Below, piece after piece: positions 1 to 9,871 of a DNA stretch of 64,000 nucleotides (the first letter of the stretch is position 1; each line of letters opens with the position of its first letter). The stretch lies in the NCBI RefSeq assembly GCF_014204525.1, contig NZ_JACHLP010000001.1:124001-188000 (forward strand), read 5' to 3'. The position numbers and the translations under genes are program-made. The DNA is from Roseateles oligotrophus (GTDB taxonomy: Bacteria; Pseudomonadota; Gammaproteobacteria; Burkholderiales; Burkholderiaceae_C). The notes below the pieces were generated by a model that saw only the letters and a list, made by a program, of their open reading frames with translations, did no database searches and was not told the origin of the DNA.

Positions 1-1447
1 GCAGGCGGTGCTGCACGGCGGTCGACAGCTCCTGGATATTCATCAGCACCGAGGCATCGCCGCTGACGCAAACCACCAAGGCCTGTGGGTGCGCGACCTG
101 GGCGCCGATGGCCGCCGGCAGGCCATAACCCATGGTTCCCGCGCCACCCGAGGTCAGCCAGCGCCGCGGCCGCTCGAAGCGCAGATGCTGGGCCGCCCAC
201 ATCTGGTGCTGGCCGACATCGGTGCTGACGATGGCATCGCGCGGGCCCAGCGCAGCCTGCAGCCGCCGCATCAGGCGCTGGGGCAAGACCTGACCCTCGC
301 TGGCGCGCTCATCCACCGCCAGCGAGTCCTCAGCCCGCCATCGGTCGATCTGCGCCCACCAGGCGCACAAATCCTGGCCACCGCGCCCCCGCAAGCGCAG
401 CCCCGCCTCCAGGGCCTGCAGCGAGGCCAGGCAATCGCCCACCAGGCCCACCTCGGCCCGCCTGACCTTGTGGATCTGACCGGCCGCCACATCCAGATGG
501 ATCACCCGCGCGCCGGGACTGAAGCGCTCCAGCCGGCCGGTGACGCGGTCATCGAAACGCGCGCCCACGCAGACGATCAGATCGGCATGATGCATGGCCA
601 GGTTCGCCTCCAGCGTGCCATGCATGCCCAGCATGCCGAGGAACAAAGGATCCGAGGCCGGGAAGGCGCCCAAGCCCATCAGCGTCAGCGTGCAGGGCGC
701 GTGCAAGGCCCGGGCCAGGCGGGCAAAGGCGGCGCAAGCGGCCTCGCCCGAATTGATCAGGCCACCGCCGCCGTAGAACACCGGGCGGCGCGCAGCCTGC
801 AGCAAATCCAAAGCCGCGGTGATCAGACCGGGCTCGGGTGCTGGCGGCAAGGGCAAAGGCGGTGGCAGCTTCTCAGCAGGCCCGCCCGGCAGCGCCTGCT
901 GCAAATCCTTGGGAAAGTCCAGCAAGACCGGGCCCGGCCGCCCCGAGCAGGCGCGTTGGAAGGCCTCGCTCACCAGGGCCTCGATGCTGGCCACCGAGCG
1001 GATCTGCGCATTCCAGCGCGTCACCGGCCGCGACAGGCCCAGGGCGTCGCACTCCTGAAACGCGTCCGTGCCGATGGCGGCGGTAGCCACCTGGCCGCTG
1101 ATGCACAGCAGCGGAATGGAGTCGCAGAAAGCATCCAGCAGGCCGGTCACGGTATTGCTCATGCCCGGGCCCGAGGTCACAAAGACCACGCCCACCCGTC
1201 CGGTGCTGCGGGCATAACCCTCGGCCGCATGGACCGCAGCCTGCTCGTGCCGCACCAGCACATGGCGCAGGCGCGGCTCGGCATGCAGAGCGTCGTACAG
1301 CGGCAGAACGGCCCCGCCGGGGTAGCCGAACACGGTATCCACACCCAGCTTGAGCAAGGCGGCGATCAAGCGCTGGGCGCCATTGCCACGGTGTTCAAGC
1401 GGCCCAGGGGCGATGTCGGAAGTTGATTCTTGGAAAGGCGTACTCAT
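1..1447 (-). CDS. Acetolactate synthase large (catalytic) subunit-like protein, 3' end cut off
   Basis: This is a ThDP-dependent enzyme expected to condense pyruvate with a second 2-oxoacid, the first common step of branched-chain amino acid synthesis. 482 codons are visible, and the last 90-120 lie outside the window. The PYR domain has [14 protein letters not shown] at residues 41-54 and the ThDP-activating glutamate in RHEQ (E68). Further on come the FAD-region motif FDDRVTG and the start of the ThDP-binding domain (GDAS in place of the usual GDGS). The ATG at 1447 is the only convincing start, but GGAGG sits almost against it. No regulatory small subunit is visible. It is divergent from an Lrp-type regulator. 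A catabolic ThDP enzyme remains possible, but FDDRVTG favours acetolactate synthase. Confidence 0.85.
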   Translation of the reverse strand, partial: MSTPFQESTSDIAPGPLEHRGNGAQRLIAALLKLGVDTVFGYPGGAVLPLYDALHAEPRLRHVLVRHEQAAVHAAEGYARSTGRVGVVFVTSGPGMSNTVTGLLDAFCDSIPLLCISGQVATAAIGTDAFQECDALGLSRPVTRWNAQIRSVASIEALVSEAFQRACSGRPGPVLLDFPKDLQQALPGGPAEKLPPPLPLPPAPEPGLITAALDLLQAARRPVFYGGGGLINSGEAACAAFARLARALHAPCTLTLMGLGAFPASDPLFLGMLGMHGTLEANLAMHHADLIVCVGARFDDRVTGRLERFSPGARVIHLDVAAGQIHKVRRAEVGLVGDCLASLQALEAGLRLRGRGGQDLCAWWAQIDRWRAEDSLAVDERASEGQVLPQRLMRRLQAALGPRDAIVSTDVGQHQMWAAQHLRFERPRRWLTSGGAGTMGYGLPAAIGAQVAHPQALVVCVSGDASVLMNIQELSTAVQHRL

Positions 1448-1544
1448 GCCTCCACTGTGCCCGGCATGAGGCGGCAAAGGTTACCGAATTTTCCAGTGCC
1501 AAACTAGAATTCAGAAAATCCTTCTGCCACTCTTGGGATTCGCA
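1448..1544. promoter_or_regulatory. Divergent promoter region between acetolactate synthase and Lrp-type gene
   Basis: This 97-base spacer is locally AT-rich and contains a GAATTTTC stretch near 1487 and AGAAAATCC near 1514. The two read as an imperfect inverted pair, the kind of A/T-rich half-sites that Lrp proteins bind. Binding by the neighbouring regulator is an inference from the divergent arrangement. Confidence 0.35.
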
Positions 1545-2012
1545 GTGAAACTGGACAAATTCGATCTAGCCATACTCAAGGCCTTGCAGCTGGACGCCCG
1601 CATCAGCCTGCAGGAACTCAGCACCCAGGTGGGCCTGACCAGCTCACCCTGCTGGACGCGCATCAAGCGCATGGAGGAAGACGGGGTGATCGAGGGTTAC
1701 TCGGTGAGGGTCAATGCCGCCAAGGTCGGCCTGGCCGACACGGTGATCGTGCAGGTCACGCTGGACAATCATTCGGACCAGGCCTTGTTCGAGTTCGGCC
1801 GCGCGCTGGAGCAGATCCCCGAGGTGCTGGAGGCCTTTCTGGTCTCGGGCGACTACGACTACTACGTGCGCATCGCCGTGGCCGACACCCGCGACTACGA
1901 GCGCCTGCTGCGCGAGCGGCTCTACAAAATCCCCGGCATACGGCACAGCAAGTCCAGCTTTGTGCTGCGCCAGCTCAAGCAAAGCCAGCTGCCGCTGCGC
2001 CTGCCCAATTAG
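1545..2012 (+). CDS. Lrp/AsnC-family transcriptional regulator
   Basis: A 155-residue feast/famine regulator. The N-terminal winged helix-turn-helix (about residues 5-50, LDKFDLAILKALQ and LTSSPCWTRIKRME) is followed by the RAM/effector-binding domain with GDYDYYVRIAVADTRDYE. A GTG at 1545 gives the usual MKLDKFDLAIL start; an in-frame TTG at 1533 would add four residues. It is divergent from the acetolactate synthase gene, so it probably senses an amino acid and controls that gene, as Lrp does for ilv genes elsewhere. The target is inferred, not seen. Its stop overlaps the convergent lysine-rich gene by 4 bp. Confidence 0.9.
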   Translation: MKLDKFDLAILKALQLDARISLQELSTQVGLTSSPCWTRIKRMEEDGVIEGYSVRVNAAKVGLADTVIVQVTLDNHSDQALFEFGRALEQIPEVLEAFLVSGDYDYYVRIAVADTRDYERLLRERLYKIPGIRHSKSSFVLRQLKQSQLPLRLPN

Positions 2013-2356
2013 TGAGGCTTGCCAGCCTTGGCGGCTTTGGCGCTCTTGCCGGACTTGGCCTTGCCGCTGGCCTTGGTCGTCTTGCCGGTCTTGCCGGACT
2101 TCTTCGCCGTGGCCTTTTTACCGGCGGTCTTCTTGCTGGCCGTGGCCTTCTTGGGTTTGGCCTTGGACTTGTTCTTGACCGTGGCCTGCTTTTTTTCCAC
2201 GGGAGCCTGGGCCGTCGCCGGGTCGATCGCGCGGCCGGCCACGGCCGGCGGCAGGGGCTGAGCCTGCTGCTGCGTCGCTTGCGGCGGCGGCAGTTGCTGA
2301 GCCAAAGCCAGGCTGCAGGCCAGGCTGGACAAGGTCAAGGCGAGGATTTTTTTCAT
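2009..2356 (-). CDS. Small secreted lysine/alanine-rich protein with a histone-H1-like tail
   Basis: A 115-residue protein in two parts. Residues 1-19 form a signal peptide ending ACSLALA before QQLPPP. The mature protein starts with a Gln/Pro-rich stretch, and from about residue 53 it is almost entirely Lys, Ala, Thr, Ser and Gly with KKATA, AGKKA and SGKSAK repeats, like the C-terminal tail of bacterial histone-H1-like proteins. No Cys, aromatic residues or fold motif are visible. The export signal makes a nucleoid role unlikely; a polycation at the cell surface or periplasm is possible. The function is unknown. It is convergent with the Lrp-type gene. Confidence 0.75.
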   Translation of the reverse strand: MKKILALTLSSLACSLALAQQLPPPQATQQQAQPLPPAVAGRAIDPATAQAPVEKKQATVKNKSKAKPKKATASKKTAGKKATAKKSGKTGKTTKASGKAKSGKSAKAAKAGKPH

Positions 2357-2405
2357 GGCGAGCGATAACTAAGAATTTCGATGGACAGCGATTCTAGGCC
2401 GACCC

Positions 2406-3251
2406 TCAGTTGAACTCGCCCTGCCGCAACCACTTGGTCGCCACCCATTTTTCGCCCTCGCGCACCGGCGCGCCGCCGTGCAAGGTCTGGGTGCGGGGAT
2501 GGGGGCTGTCGTAGCTAAAAAAGACGGCATTGCCCTTGAGCGCCGAGACCGCCAGATGGACGTCCGGGAAGGTGGTCGCGCCGCCCGCCTGCGGCGTATT
2601 GAGATACATCACCAGGGTGCCGACCCGTTGGCCGCCGCGCTCCAGAATCGCCGGCGTGGCGGAATGCTCGGGGTCGAAGTAGTCGTAATGCGGCTGGTAC
2701 TCGGCACCAGGGCGGTAGTGCAGGACTTGCAGGCCCTCACCATAAATCACCGGCCAGTTCAGCAGCTTGGCGATGCGTGTTTCGACCCGGCGCACGATCT
2801 CGCTCTCGCCGCGCGCGAAGAACATGCCGTCGCTGGTGCGCGCCGTGTTGACCTCGCTGCCGGCGGCAGAATCGGCCACCGTTTCGGAGCGGCTCAGGCG
2901 GCTGCGCGCCTGCGCCACCAGCTCATCGCACTCCGCCTCGCTGAGCAGGCCACCAAACACCAGCACCCGCGGCTGGGCCATGCTCAGCAAGACCTCGATG
3001 CCGTGGCCGTCGATCTCGATCCGGGTCTGGCCGCCGGACAGATCGGGCTCGGGCACGCTGCCGCTTGGGGCGATAGCGACCACCGGCGCCAGCACCTGGC
3101 CGCTTGTCACTTCCAACAAGGCCTGCTCGGCCACATCGGCCGCCCAGCCGCTGGCCCGCATGGCGGCCTTGAGTTGCTCGGGCGTGTAGCCCTCCTGCAA
3201 TTGCGCCGCGATCCAGCTGCGCACTTCGGCGGTGATCATTTGCACGGCCAT
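2406..3251 (-). CDS. 2OG-Fe(II) oxygenase, prolyl 4-hydroxylase-like
   Basis: A 281-residue protein. The C-terminal half (about 95-278) is a P4H-type double-stranded beta-helix with iron ligands H188 and D190 in PHYDYFD, distal H258 in TQTLHGG, and a 2-oxoglutarate-binding Lys at K268 in GEKWVATKW. The reaction would be 2OG- and O2-dependent hydroxylation of a prolyl or similar residue. Residues 1-50 look like a separate helical UBA-like domain (ITAEVRSWIAAQLQEGYTPEQL and a GWAADVAEQAL helix). A variable linker at about 51-72 joins the two. The substrate is unknown; bacterial P4H homologues modify EF-Tu or secreted peptides. It is codirectional with yaaA and 30 bp downstream of it. Confidence 0.85.
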   Translation of the reverse strand: MAVQMITAEVRSWIAAQLQEGYTPEQLKAAMRASGWAADVAEQALLEVTSGQVLAPVVAIAPSGSVPEPDLSGGQTRIEIDGHGIEVLLSMAQPRVLVFGGLLSEAECDELVAQARSRLSRSETVADSAAGSEVNTARTSDGMFFARGESEIVRRVETRIAKLLNWPVIYGEGLQVLHYRPGAEYQPHYDYFDPEHSATPAILERGGQRVGTLVMYLNTPQAGGATTFPDVHLAVSALKGNAVFFSYDSPHPRTQTLHGGAPVREGEKWVATKWLRQGEFN

Positions 3252-3281
3252 GGGGGTTTCCTTCTACTTGCTCGTGAGTGT

Positions 3282-4064
3282 TCAGGCCAGGCGGCGGCGG
3301 AACAGCAGGCGCTCCTGCGTAGAGAGCTCGGGCTCGAAGGCATAGCCCTCGAGATCAAAACCCTGCAGGCCGGCCGGTGTGTCTATGCGCTGGGTGATGG
3401 CGTAACGTGCCATCAGCCCGCGCGCGCGCTTGGCAAAAAAGCTGATGATTTTGTACTGGCCGTTCTTCCAGTCCTCGAACTGGCATTCGATCACCCGCGG
3501 CTTCAGGCTGCGCCTGTCCACCGCCTTGAAATACTCTTGCGAGGCCAGGTTGACGATCACCGGCACCTGGGCGGCGGCGGCCTGGGCATTGAGGTGCTGG
3601 GCCAGGCGATCGCCCCAGAAATGGTAGAGATTGCTGCCGCCGGCATTGGCCAGGCGGGTGCCCATTTCCAGGCGATAGGGCTGGACCAGATCCAGCGGCC
3701 GCAGCACGCCGTACAGGCCCGACAGAATCGCCAGATGCTGCTGGGCCCAAGCCAGTTGCTCCAGGCTCAAGGTCTTGGCCGACAGCCCGCCGTACACATC
3801 GCCATCGAAGGCAAAGGCCGCCGGCTTGCTATTGGCATGGTCGAAGCTAGGCACCCAGCTTTGATAGCGGGCCACATTGAGCCGGGAGAGGTCTTCAGAC
3901 AGATGCATCAAGGCCGCCACATCCTCGGGCGTCTTTTGCCTCAGGATCTGAATCAGCTCGCTGGACTGCGGGATGAATTGAGGCTGGCTCGCCAGGGCTT
4001 GCACCGGAGGCGGTGTGGGCGTTTCGTAATCCAGGGCCTTGGCAGGGGAGATCAGATAAAGCAT
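3282..4064 (-). CDS. yaaA: YaaA-family peroxide stress protein
   Basis: 260 residues, the usual family length, beginning MLYLISPAKALDYETP. In E. coli this family limits intracellular iron and DNA damage under H2O2 stress. Family motifs visible are LSGLYGVLRPLDL and YRLEMGTRL in the middle and VIECQFEDWKNG with SFFAKRARGLMARY near the C terminus. The ATG at 4064 is chosen because it matches the family start and has GGTGA upstream; an open frame continues to 4142 but the extension is not family-like. It is probably cotranscribed with the dioxygenase gene, possibly an oxidative-stress or iron theme. Confidence 0.92.
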   Translation of the reverse strand: MLYLISPAKALDYETPTPPPVQALASQPQFIPQSSELIQILRQKTPEDVAALMHLSEDLSRLNVARYQSWVPSFDHANSKPAAFAFDGDVYGGLSAKTLSLEQLAWAQQHLAILSGLYGVLRPLDLVQPYRLEMGTRLANAGGSNLYHFWGDRLAQHLNAQAAAAQVPVIVNLASQEYFKAVDRRSLKPRVIECQFEDWKNGQYKIISFFAKRARGLMARYAITQRIDTPAGLQGFDLEGYAFEPELSTQERLLFRRRLA

Positions 4065-4143
4065 GGCGTCATTTTCACCCGGTGGCTTGAGGGCGGGCCC
4101 GGGCCGGCCCGCTGCGCGTGCGCAGGCCATCAAGACCCGCATG

Positions 4144-4166
4144 AAAAAACCCGCCGCAGCGGGTTT
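4144..4166 (-). terminator. Rho-independent terminator after tolC
   Basis: On the minus strand a perfect 8-bp stem (AAACCCGC and GCGGGTTT) with a 4-base loop is followed by six T. It lies 33 bases after the tolC stop and so ends the efflux gene run. Confidence 0.9.
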
Positions 4167-4198
4167 CTGAAAAGCGCTGGCTAAACCAGCAACGGCGC

Positions 4199-5557
4199 TT
4201 ACTTGGCCAGCAAGGTGTTCACCGCGCTGATGTTCTCGGGCTTGAGCTGGCCCGAGGCCTGGCGCAACTTGAGGCTATTCACCAGCACGTCGTAACGCGC
4301 CTTGGCCAGATCGCGCTGGGTGGTGTAGAGCTGGGTCTGGGCATTCAAAACGTCCAGATTGACCCGCACACCGACCTTGTAACCCAGCTGCGTGGCGTCC
4401 AGGGCCAGCTTGGAGGAAGACTCGGCCGCCTCGTAGGCATTGACCTGGGCGCGCAGGGACTGCACGCCGAAGAAGGCGCGCTTGGTGCCCTCGGCCACGG
4501 CGCGGCGGGCGTAGTCCAGATCGTTGCGGGACTTTTCTTCCAGCGCCAGGGTTTCCTTCAAGCGGTTCTGGATCGCGCCGCCCGAATACAGCGGGTAGTT
4601 GATGGACAGGCCCAGATTGGCCACCTTGGCCGTGCCCGCGCCCGCCGCCAGATTGGCCGGGCCCGACAGGCTGTTGTGCTGGTTCTGCACATTCAGGCCG
4701 CCGGTCATATCGACCGTGATGCCGTCGGCCGCACGCGATTTGGCGGTCTCCAGCTGAGCCACTTCCAGGCCCAGCCTGGCCTTGCGGATCAGCGGATGCA
4801 TATCGTCGGCCTGGTTGACCCAGGGGTCCACATTGACCGGCATCACGGCCGGCAAGGCTACCGGTTGAGCCAGGGGTTTGGGGGCCACACCCACACGGCC
4901 CACCAATTGGTCCAGGGTCACGCCCTTGACGCGCAAATCGTTCTCGGCCCCCAGTTCGACGGCGGTGGCCAGGTCGAACTTGGCCTGCGCTTCACGGCTG
5001 TCGGTGATGGTGGCGGTGCCGACCTCGAAATTGCGCTTGGCCGAGGCCAGCTGCTCGGCGATCGCGGCCTTGGCGGCGCGGGTGGTCGTCAGCGTGTCCT
5101 GCGCGCCCAGCACATCGAAATAGGCTTGCGCCACGCGCACGATCAGGTCTTGCTCGGCCAGTTCCAGATCGGCCTGGGCCACGCTGAGGGCGCGCTGGGC
5201 TTGCTCGATGCTCAGGGAGTTGCCGCGGTTGTAGAGCGCGTACCTGCCGTTCACGCCGGCCTGCACGGTGGCGGAATTGATGTTGTTGCCCGAGGCAGGT
5301 TCGGTGCGCTGAGCGCTCACGCCGGTGCTCAGGCCCACGCTGGGGCGGGCCAGAGCGTCCGCCTGGGCGGCCTTGTACTGGGCCGAGTCCGCCAGGGAGC
5401 GCGCCGACAGATAGCTGGCATCAAAGCCGCGTGCCGCGTCGTACAAGTCCTGCAGGCTCTGGGCCTGGGCGCCGCCAGCAGCGCCAAAAGCCAGCACCAT
5501 GGCCAGGCCAAGGCGGGTCAGGGGTGAGCGCGATGGGTTTGCACGACGGTCTGACAT
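4199..5557 (-). CDS. tolC: TolC-family outer membrane efflux channel
   Basis: 452 residues from the ATG at 5557 (MSDRRANPSR), which has AAGG about 6 bases upstream. A signal peptide runs to about AAGGAQA before QSLQDLYDAA. Two OEP repeats follow, each with long periplasmic helices (QAQADLELAEQDLIVRVAQAY in the first, ARRAVAEGTKRAFFGVQSL in the second) and short strand segments such as LGYKVGVRVNLDVLNAQT. It forms the trimeric outer membrane duct for a tripartite pump. It closes a minus-strand run with an RND pump, its adaptor, PCMT and rhodanese genes, and is the obvious partner of that pump. In-frame upstream codons (ATGs at 5563 and 5575) are less well placed. Confidence 0.93.
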   Translation of the reverse strand: MSDRRANPSRSPLTRLGLAMVLAFGAAGGAQAQSLQDLYDAARGFDASYLSARSLADSAQYKAAQADALARPSVGLSTGVSAQRTEPASGNNINSATVQAGVNGRYALYNRGNSLSIEQAQRALSVAQADLELAEQDLIVRVAQAYFDVLGAQDTLTTTRAAKAAIAEQLASAKRNFEVGTATITDSREAQAKFDLATAVELGAENDLRVKGVTLDQLVGRVGVAPKPLAQPVALPAVMPVNVDPWVNQADDMHPLIRKARLGLEVAQLETAKSRAADGITVDMTGGLNVQNQHNSLSGPANLAAGAGTAKVANLGLSINYPLYSGGAIQNRLKETLALEEKSRNDLDYARRAVAEGTKRAFFGVQSLRAQVNAYEAAESSSKLALDATQLGYKVGVRVNLDVLNAQTQLYTTQRDLAKARYDVLVNSLKLRQASGQLKPENISAVNTLLAK

Positions 5558-5645
5558 GGGCATCCTTGTGAACATGATTTTTGGAAACTGTTGTAGGTCT
5601 TCAAACGCTTGGCGCAGGGCCCGAGGTGGCAGAACCCATCGGCCA

Positions 5646-5984
5646 TCAATAGCGCGGCACCGAGGGGTCCACATCCTGCGACCAGGCATCGATACCACCG
5701 GCGAGGTTATAGACGGAATCGAAGCCTTGCCGCCGCAGAAATGCGACGACTTGCAGACTTCGCACCCCGTGATGGCAATAACAGACGACGGGCTGCGCGG
5801 GATCCAGCTCCTCCCAGCCCTGTCCCAGCTGGCCCATGGGCATCAGGCGTTGGGGCAGGCCCGGCAAAGCGATGCGTGCCAGTGCCGCCTCCCAGGGCTC
5901 GCGCACATCCAACAGCAGCGGCCCGGCCTGGCCCTGCGTCAATTGGCTGCACAGGGCCTGCAGTTCAAGCGCGCTGATTTGCAT
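5646..5984 (-). CDS. Single-domain rhodanese-like sulfurtransferase
   Basis: 112 residues from the ATG at 5984. The rhodanese fold is marked by LLLDVREPWE at about 23-32, the catalytic Cys70 in CYCHHGVRS, and the C-terminal YNLAGGIDAWS. The active-site loop is of the CxxxxR type, so persulfide transfer is chemically possible; the acceptor is unknown. There is no signal peptide, so it is cytoplasmic. Genes of this kind lie between a PCMT-like gene and tolC in many betaproteobacteria, as here. Confidence 0.9.
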   Translation of the reverse strand: MQISALELQALCSQLTQGQAGPLLLDVREPWEAALARIALPGLPQRLMPMGQLGQGWEELDPAQPVVCYCHHGVRSLQVVAFLRRQGFDSVYNLAGGIDAWSQDVDPSVPRY

Positions 5985-6000
5985 CGCTGGGCCAAGCAGC

Positions 6001-6654
6001 TCAGAACTTGAAGGCGCTGGACTCGGCAAAGCCCTGCAGGCGCGGCGCCACCGTGTCAAACAGATGGCTTGTACGGAATTCCTTTTCGCTCACGCGGCTG
6101 ATCAGCTGGGCGCGCATGACCGGCTCCTCGCCCACGATGGCGGCCAGCCGGCCACCCACCTTGAGCTGGTTCAAGAGCTTGGCCGGCACCTCGGCCACCG
6201 AGCCCGACAGCAGGATGGCGTCGAAAGGCGCTTCGCCCGCCAGGCCCTGGCTGCCGTCCTGCGCCAGCACGTTCACATTGCGCACCCCGGCCCGCTTGAG
6301 ATTGTCGTTAGCCAAAGCCACCAGCTCGGGCTGGACTTCCAGGCTGAAGACCTTTTGCGCGCGATGGCCCAGCAAGGCGGCCATGAAACCGCTGCCCGCG
6401 CCAACCTCCAGCACCTTCTCGTGGCGGGCGATCTTCAGCTCCTGCAGCAGGCGGGCTTCCACCCGCGGCGCCAGCATCTGCTGGCCACCGGCCAGGGGCA
6501 CTTCGGTGTCGGTGAAGGCCAGGCCTTTGTAAGCAGCGGGCACAAAGTCCTCGCGCTTGACCACGGCCAGCAGCGCCAGCACACCCGCATCCAGCACGTC
6601 CCAGGGGCGGATCTGCTGTTCGATCATATTGAAGCGGGCTTGTTCGATATTCAT
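6001..6654 (-). CDS. Protein-L-isoaspartate O-methyltransferase family protein
   Basis: 217 residues, an AdoMet-dependent class I methyltransferase. The SAM-binding loop is VLEVGAGSGFMAALL (about 81-95) and the acidic end of strand 2 is SLEVQPELV. PCMT-type GGQQMLAPR occurs at 56-64. The catalytic role would be repair of isoaspartyl residues, but the second half is divergent from classical Pcm, so the substrate is uncertain. The start at 6654 is preferred (GAGGA upstream); a GTG one codon earlier is possible. It is 16 bp upstream of the rhodanese gene and 49 bp downstream of the RND gene. Confidence 0.85.
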   Translation of the reverse strand: MNIEQARFNMIEQQIRPWDVLDAGVLALLAVVKREDFVPAAYKGLAFTDTEVPLAGGQQMLAPRVEARLLQELKIARHEKVLEVGAGSGFMAALLGHRAQKVFSLEVQPELVALANDNLKRAGVRNVNVLAQDGSQGLAGEAPFDAILLSGSVAEVPAKLLNQLKVGGRLAAIVGEEPVMRAQLISRVSEKEFRTSHLFDTVAPRLQGFAESSAFKF

Positions 6655-6668
6655 CACTATTCCTCTGT

Positions 6669-6692
6669 GCTGCGGGGTTCGCTGCGGGGTTT
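6669..6692. repeat. Two tandem 12-bp units before the PCMT gene
   Basis: GCTGCGGGGTTC is followed directly by GCTGCGGGGTTT (11 of 12 identical) in the spacer between the RND stop and the PCMT start. It is a short tandem duplication of unknown role. Confidence 0.6.
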
Positions 6693-6703
6693 ATTCAACA
6701 GGT

Positions 6704-9700
6704 TCAAGATGGAATTCTAGGGCCTGCCCACCTGCGCTTGGCCCATTGGCCCAGATCGTCCAGATAGCAATAGATCACCGGCACCACCACCAGGGTCAGC
6801 AGGGAGGAGGTGATGACGCCGCCGATGACCGCCTGGCCCATGGGCGCGCGCTGCTCCGAACCCTCGCTCAGCGCAAAGGCCAGCGGCACCATGCCGAAGA
6901 CCATGGCCAGGGTCGTCATCAGAATCGGCCGCAGCCGCACCCTGGCCGCGTGCAGCAAGGCCTGCTCGCGGCCCATGGGCTCGGCATCCACACCATGGCC
7001 ATGCTCGCCCGCGCGCGAGCGGATGGCGAAGTCGATCAGCAAGATCGCGTTCTTGGTCACCAGGCCCATCAGCATCACGATGCCGATGATGCTGAACATA
7101 TTCAGCGTCGAGTTGAAGGCCAGCAGCGCCAGCACCACGCCGATCAGGGTCATGGGCAGGGAGCTCATCAGGGCCAGCGGCTGCAGAAAGCTCTTGAACT
7201 GGCTGGCCAGAATCATGTAAATGAACACCAGACCCAGGGCCAGCGCGCCCAGGGCGTAGCCGAAGGACTCGTTCATATTCTTGGTCGAGCCGCCAAAGCT
7301 GTAGCGGTAGCCGGGCGGGAAGGCGGTGTCGTCCAGGACCTTCTTGATATCGGCCGAGACCTCACCCGAGCTGCGCCCCAGGGCATTGCCGTCGATGGTG
7401 ATCTCGCGATTCAGGTCCCGCCGATTGATCTGGTTAGGCCCGGTAGAGGCCTGCACCTCGGCCACCTGGCTCAGGCGCACGACGCGGGCGGAGCCATCGG
7501 CGGCGGCCGCCACATTGATGGGCAGATTGCGCAGATCGCCGATGGCATCGCGGCTTTGCGGGTTCAGGCGCACGATGACGTCGTAGTTCTCGCCGTCCGG
7601 CGCGCGCCAATTGCCCACCGTCGTGCCGGCCACCAGGGTGCGCAGGCTGCTGGCCAGGGCGTTGACGTTCAGGCCCACATCGGCGGCGGCATCGCGCTTG
7701 ACCTCGATCGAGACCGTCGGCTTATCGGGTTTGAGCGTGCTGTCCAGATCGACCAGGCCGGGGATTTTCTGCAGCCGCGCCATCACCTGCCGGGAGATAC
7801 GCGCCAACTCGCCCAGGTCCGCGCCCTGGATGGAGAACTGCAAGCTCTTGCCCCCGCCCAGATCGGTCTGGCCAATATTGGTGACGGTGATGCCGGGCAC
7901 GGCGGCGAGCTTTTGCCGCATGGGCGTGGCCAGCTCGGCCACGCTGAGTTTTCTGTCCTTGCGGTCCTGCAGGCGCACATAGACCGCGCCATAAATCTTG
8001 CCGGCCGCGAAACCGCTATTGATGGTGGTGACGGTGTAGCGCACCTCGGGGAACTCGCGCAGCAGGCGGTCGATCTGCTGGGCCCGCGCCTCGGTCACCT
8101 CCAGGGCCGAGCCCACCGGGGTGTAGAAATTGATCTGCGTCTCGGACAGATCGGCCTTGGGCACAAACTCCTTGCCCACGCCGCCCAGCAGGGCGCAGCT
8201 GCTCAACAGTGTCGCCAGCGCAATGCTCAAGGTCGCGCCCTTATGCCGCAAGGACCAGCCCAGAATGCCTTGATAGCCATTCGACAGCCATTCGGTGAAG
8301 CGATCAAAAGCCCCGGTCACACGGCCCAAGGTCTTGTCATACAAGGTCACCGGCGGACCCTTGTGCACGCCATGTGCGGCCGGGTCATGCCAGACGCTGG
8401 ACAGCATCGGGTCCAGCGTGAAGCTGACAAACATGGAGATCAGCACCGCCGCCACGATGGTGATGCCGAACTCGTGGAAGAACTTGCCGACGATGCCGCC
8501 CATGAAGCCGATGGGCAGGAAGACCGCCACGATGGACAAGGTGGTGGCCAGCACGGCCAGGCCGATTTCCTCGGTGCCGTCCAGCGCCGCCTGGCGGGGC
8601 GAGGCCCCCATCTGCACATGACGCACGATGTTCTCGCGCACGACGATGGCATCGTCGATCAACAGGCCCACGCACAGGCTTAGCGCCATCATGGTGATGT
8701 TGTTGATGGTGAAGCCGAAGGCGTACATGAACAGAAAAGTGCCGATCAGGGCGATGGGCAGGGTCAGGCCGGTGATGACCGTCGAGCGCCAGGAGTTCAG
8801 GAACAGGAAGACGATCAGCACCGTCAGCGCCGCGCCCTCGAACAAGGTGCGCTGCACATTGGCCACCGACACGCGGATGGCGCGCGAGTTGTCGCGGTTG
8901 ACCTCGGTGCGTATGCCCTTGGGCGTCAGCGCGGCCGATTCCTTCAGCGCCGCCTGCAGGCCGTCGACCACGGCGATGGTGTTCTCGCCCTGGCTTTTCT
9001 GCACGCTCAGCAAGACGGTGCGCTGGCCGTTGTAAAGCGCCAGGCTTTCCACCTCCTGCGGGCCGTCCACCACATCGGCCACCTGCCATAACTTGATCTG
9101 TGCGCCGGCCTTGCGGGCGACCACGATGTCCTTGAAGTCCTCCGGGCGCTTCAGGCGGGCATTGATCTGCACCACCTGCTCTTTTTCCAGCGAGCGCAGA
9201 TTGCCCAGGGGCAGCTCCTGGTTCTCGCTCTTCACGGCCGCCAGCACCTGGTCCACGGTGATGCCCAAGGCCTCCATGGCCTGGGGGCGCAGCAGCAAGC
9301 GGATCTGCCGCTGCAGGCCGCCGACCACCGTCACCGAGCCCACGCCACGCACATTTTCCAGCCGCTTTTGCAGCACCTGCGTGGCCCAGGTAGTCAGCTC
9401 CTGGGTCGTGTGCTTGTTGTCTTCGGCCAGCACCGCCACATTGAAGATGGGCGCGCTCTGCGGGTCAAAGCGGGAGACGCGCGGCTCCTTCACCTCCTCG
9501 CGCAGCGTGGGCCGCATCAGGGCCACCTTCTCGCGCACGTCCTCGGCGGCCTTGCGGCCATCCACATCGAGGTTGAACTCGATGATGACGACCGACGTGC
9601 CTTCGTAGGAACGGGAGGTTAGCGCATTGATGCCGGCCACCGTGTTGACGGCCTGCTCGACCTTTTTGGTGACCTCGCTCTCGACGATCTCCGGCGAGGC

Positions 9701-9859
9701 GCCGGGGTAGTCCATCTGCACCACCACGGTGGGGAAGTCGACATTGGGGAATTGATCGACCGACAGACGCTGGTAGCTGAACAAGCCCAGCACCACAAAG
9801 GCCAGCATGACCATGACGGCCATGACGGGGTTCTGGATGGAGACGCGGGTGAACCACAT
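6704..9859 (-). CDS. RND-family multidrug efflux inner membrane transporter (HAE1 type)
   Basis: 1051 residues, full length for an AcrB/MdtB-type proton antiporter. The start [19 protein letters not shown] gives TM1. The N-terminal periplasmic half has [12 protein letters not shown]. The TM4 proton relay Asp pair lies in [13 protein letters not shown], and the TM10 Lys in [13 protein letters not shown]. The C-terminal half repeats the fold, with TM11-12 ending [10 protein letters not shown]. It would pump amphiphilic compounds from the periplasm or inner leaflet through TolC. It follows the adaptor gene by 12 bp, with the TetR gene upstream of both. The drug range cannot be read from the sequence. 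Confidence 0.95.
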   Translation of the reverse strand: MWFTRVSIQNPVMAVMVMLAFVVLGLFSYQRLSVDQFPNVDFPTVVVQMDYPGASPEIVESEVTKKVEQAVNTVAGINALTSRSYEGTSVVIIEFNLDVDGRKAAEDVREKVALMRPTLREEVKEPRVSRFDPQSAPIFNVAVLAEDNKHTTQELTTWATQVLQKRLENVRGVGSVTVVGGLQRQIRLLLRPQAMEALGITVDQVLAAVKSENQELPLGNLRSLEKEQVVQINARLKRPEDFKDIVVARKAGAQIKLWQVADVVDGPQEVESLALYNGQRTVLLSVQKSQGENTIAVVDGLQAALKESAALTPKGIRTEVNRDNSRAIRVSVANVQRTLFEGAALTVLIVFLFLNSWRSTVITGLTLPIALIGTFLFMYAFGFTINNITMMALSLCVGLLIDDAIVVRENIVRHVQMGASPRQAALDGTEEIGLAVLATTLSIVAVFLPIGFMGGIVGKFFHEFGITIVAAVLISMFVSFTLDPMLSSVWHDPAAHGVHKGPPVTLYDKTLGRVTGAFDRFTEWLSNGYQGILGWSLRHKGATLSIALATLLSSCALLGGVGKEFVPKADLSETQINFYTPVGSALEVTEARAQQIDRLLREFPEVRYTVTTINSGFAAGKIYGAVYVRLQDRKDRKLSVAELATPMRQKLAAVPGITVTNIGQTDLGGGKSLQFSIQGADLGELARISRQVMARLQKIPGLVDLDSTLKPDKPTVSIEVKRDAAADVGLNVNALASSLRTLVAGTTVGNWRAPDGENYDVIVRLNPQSRDAIGDLRNLPINVAAAADGSARVVRLSQVAEVQASTGPNQINRRDLNREITIDGNALGRSSGEVSADIKKVLDDTAFPPGYRYSFGGSTKNMNESFGYALGALALGLVFIYMILASQFKSFLQPLALMSSLPMTLIGVVLALLAFNSTLNMFSIIGIVMLMGLVTKNAILLIDFAIRSRAGEHGHGVDAEPMGREQALLHAARVRLRPILMTTLAMVFGMVPLAFALSEGSEQRAPMGQAVIGGVITSSLLTLVVVPVIYCYLDDLGQWAKRRWAGPRIPS

Positions 9860-9871
9860 GGCGGGCCGTCC

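Noticed and set aside
2478-4184. 568-codon plus-strand open frame
   Set aside because: Opposite the dioxygenase and yaaA genes; no domain visible.
6557-8683. 708-codon open frame on the plus strand
   Set aside because: It is antisense to the RND pump gene. High GC creates long open frames opposite real genes, and the translation is His/Gln/Arg-rich with no family features.
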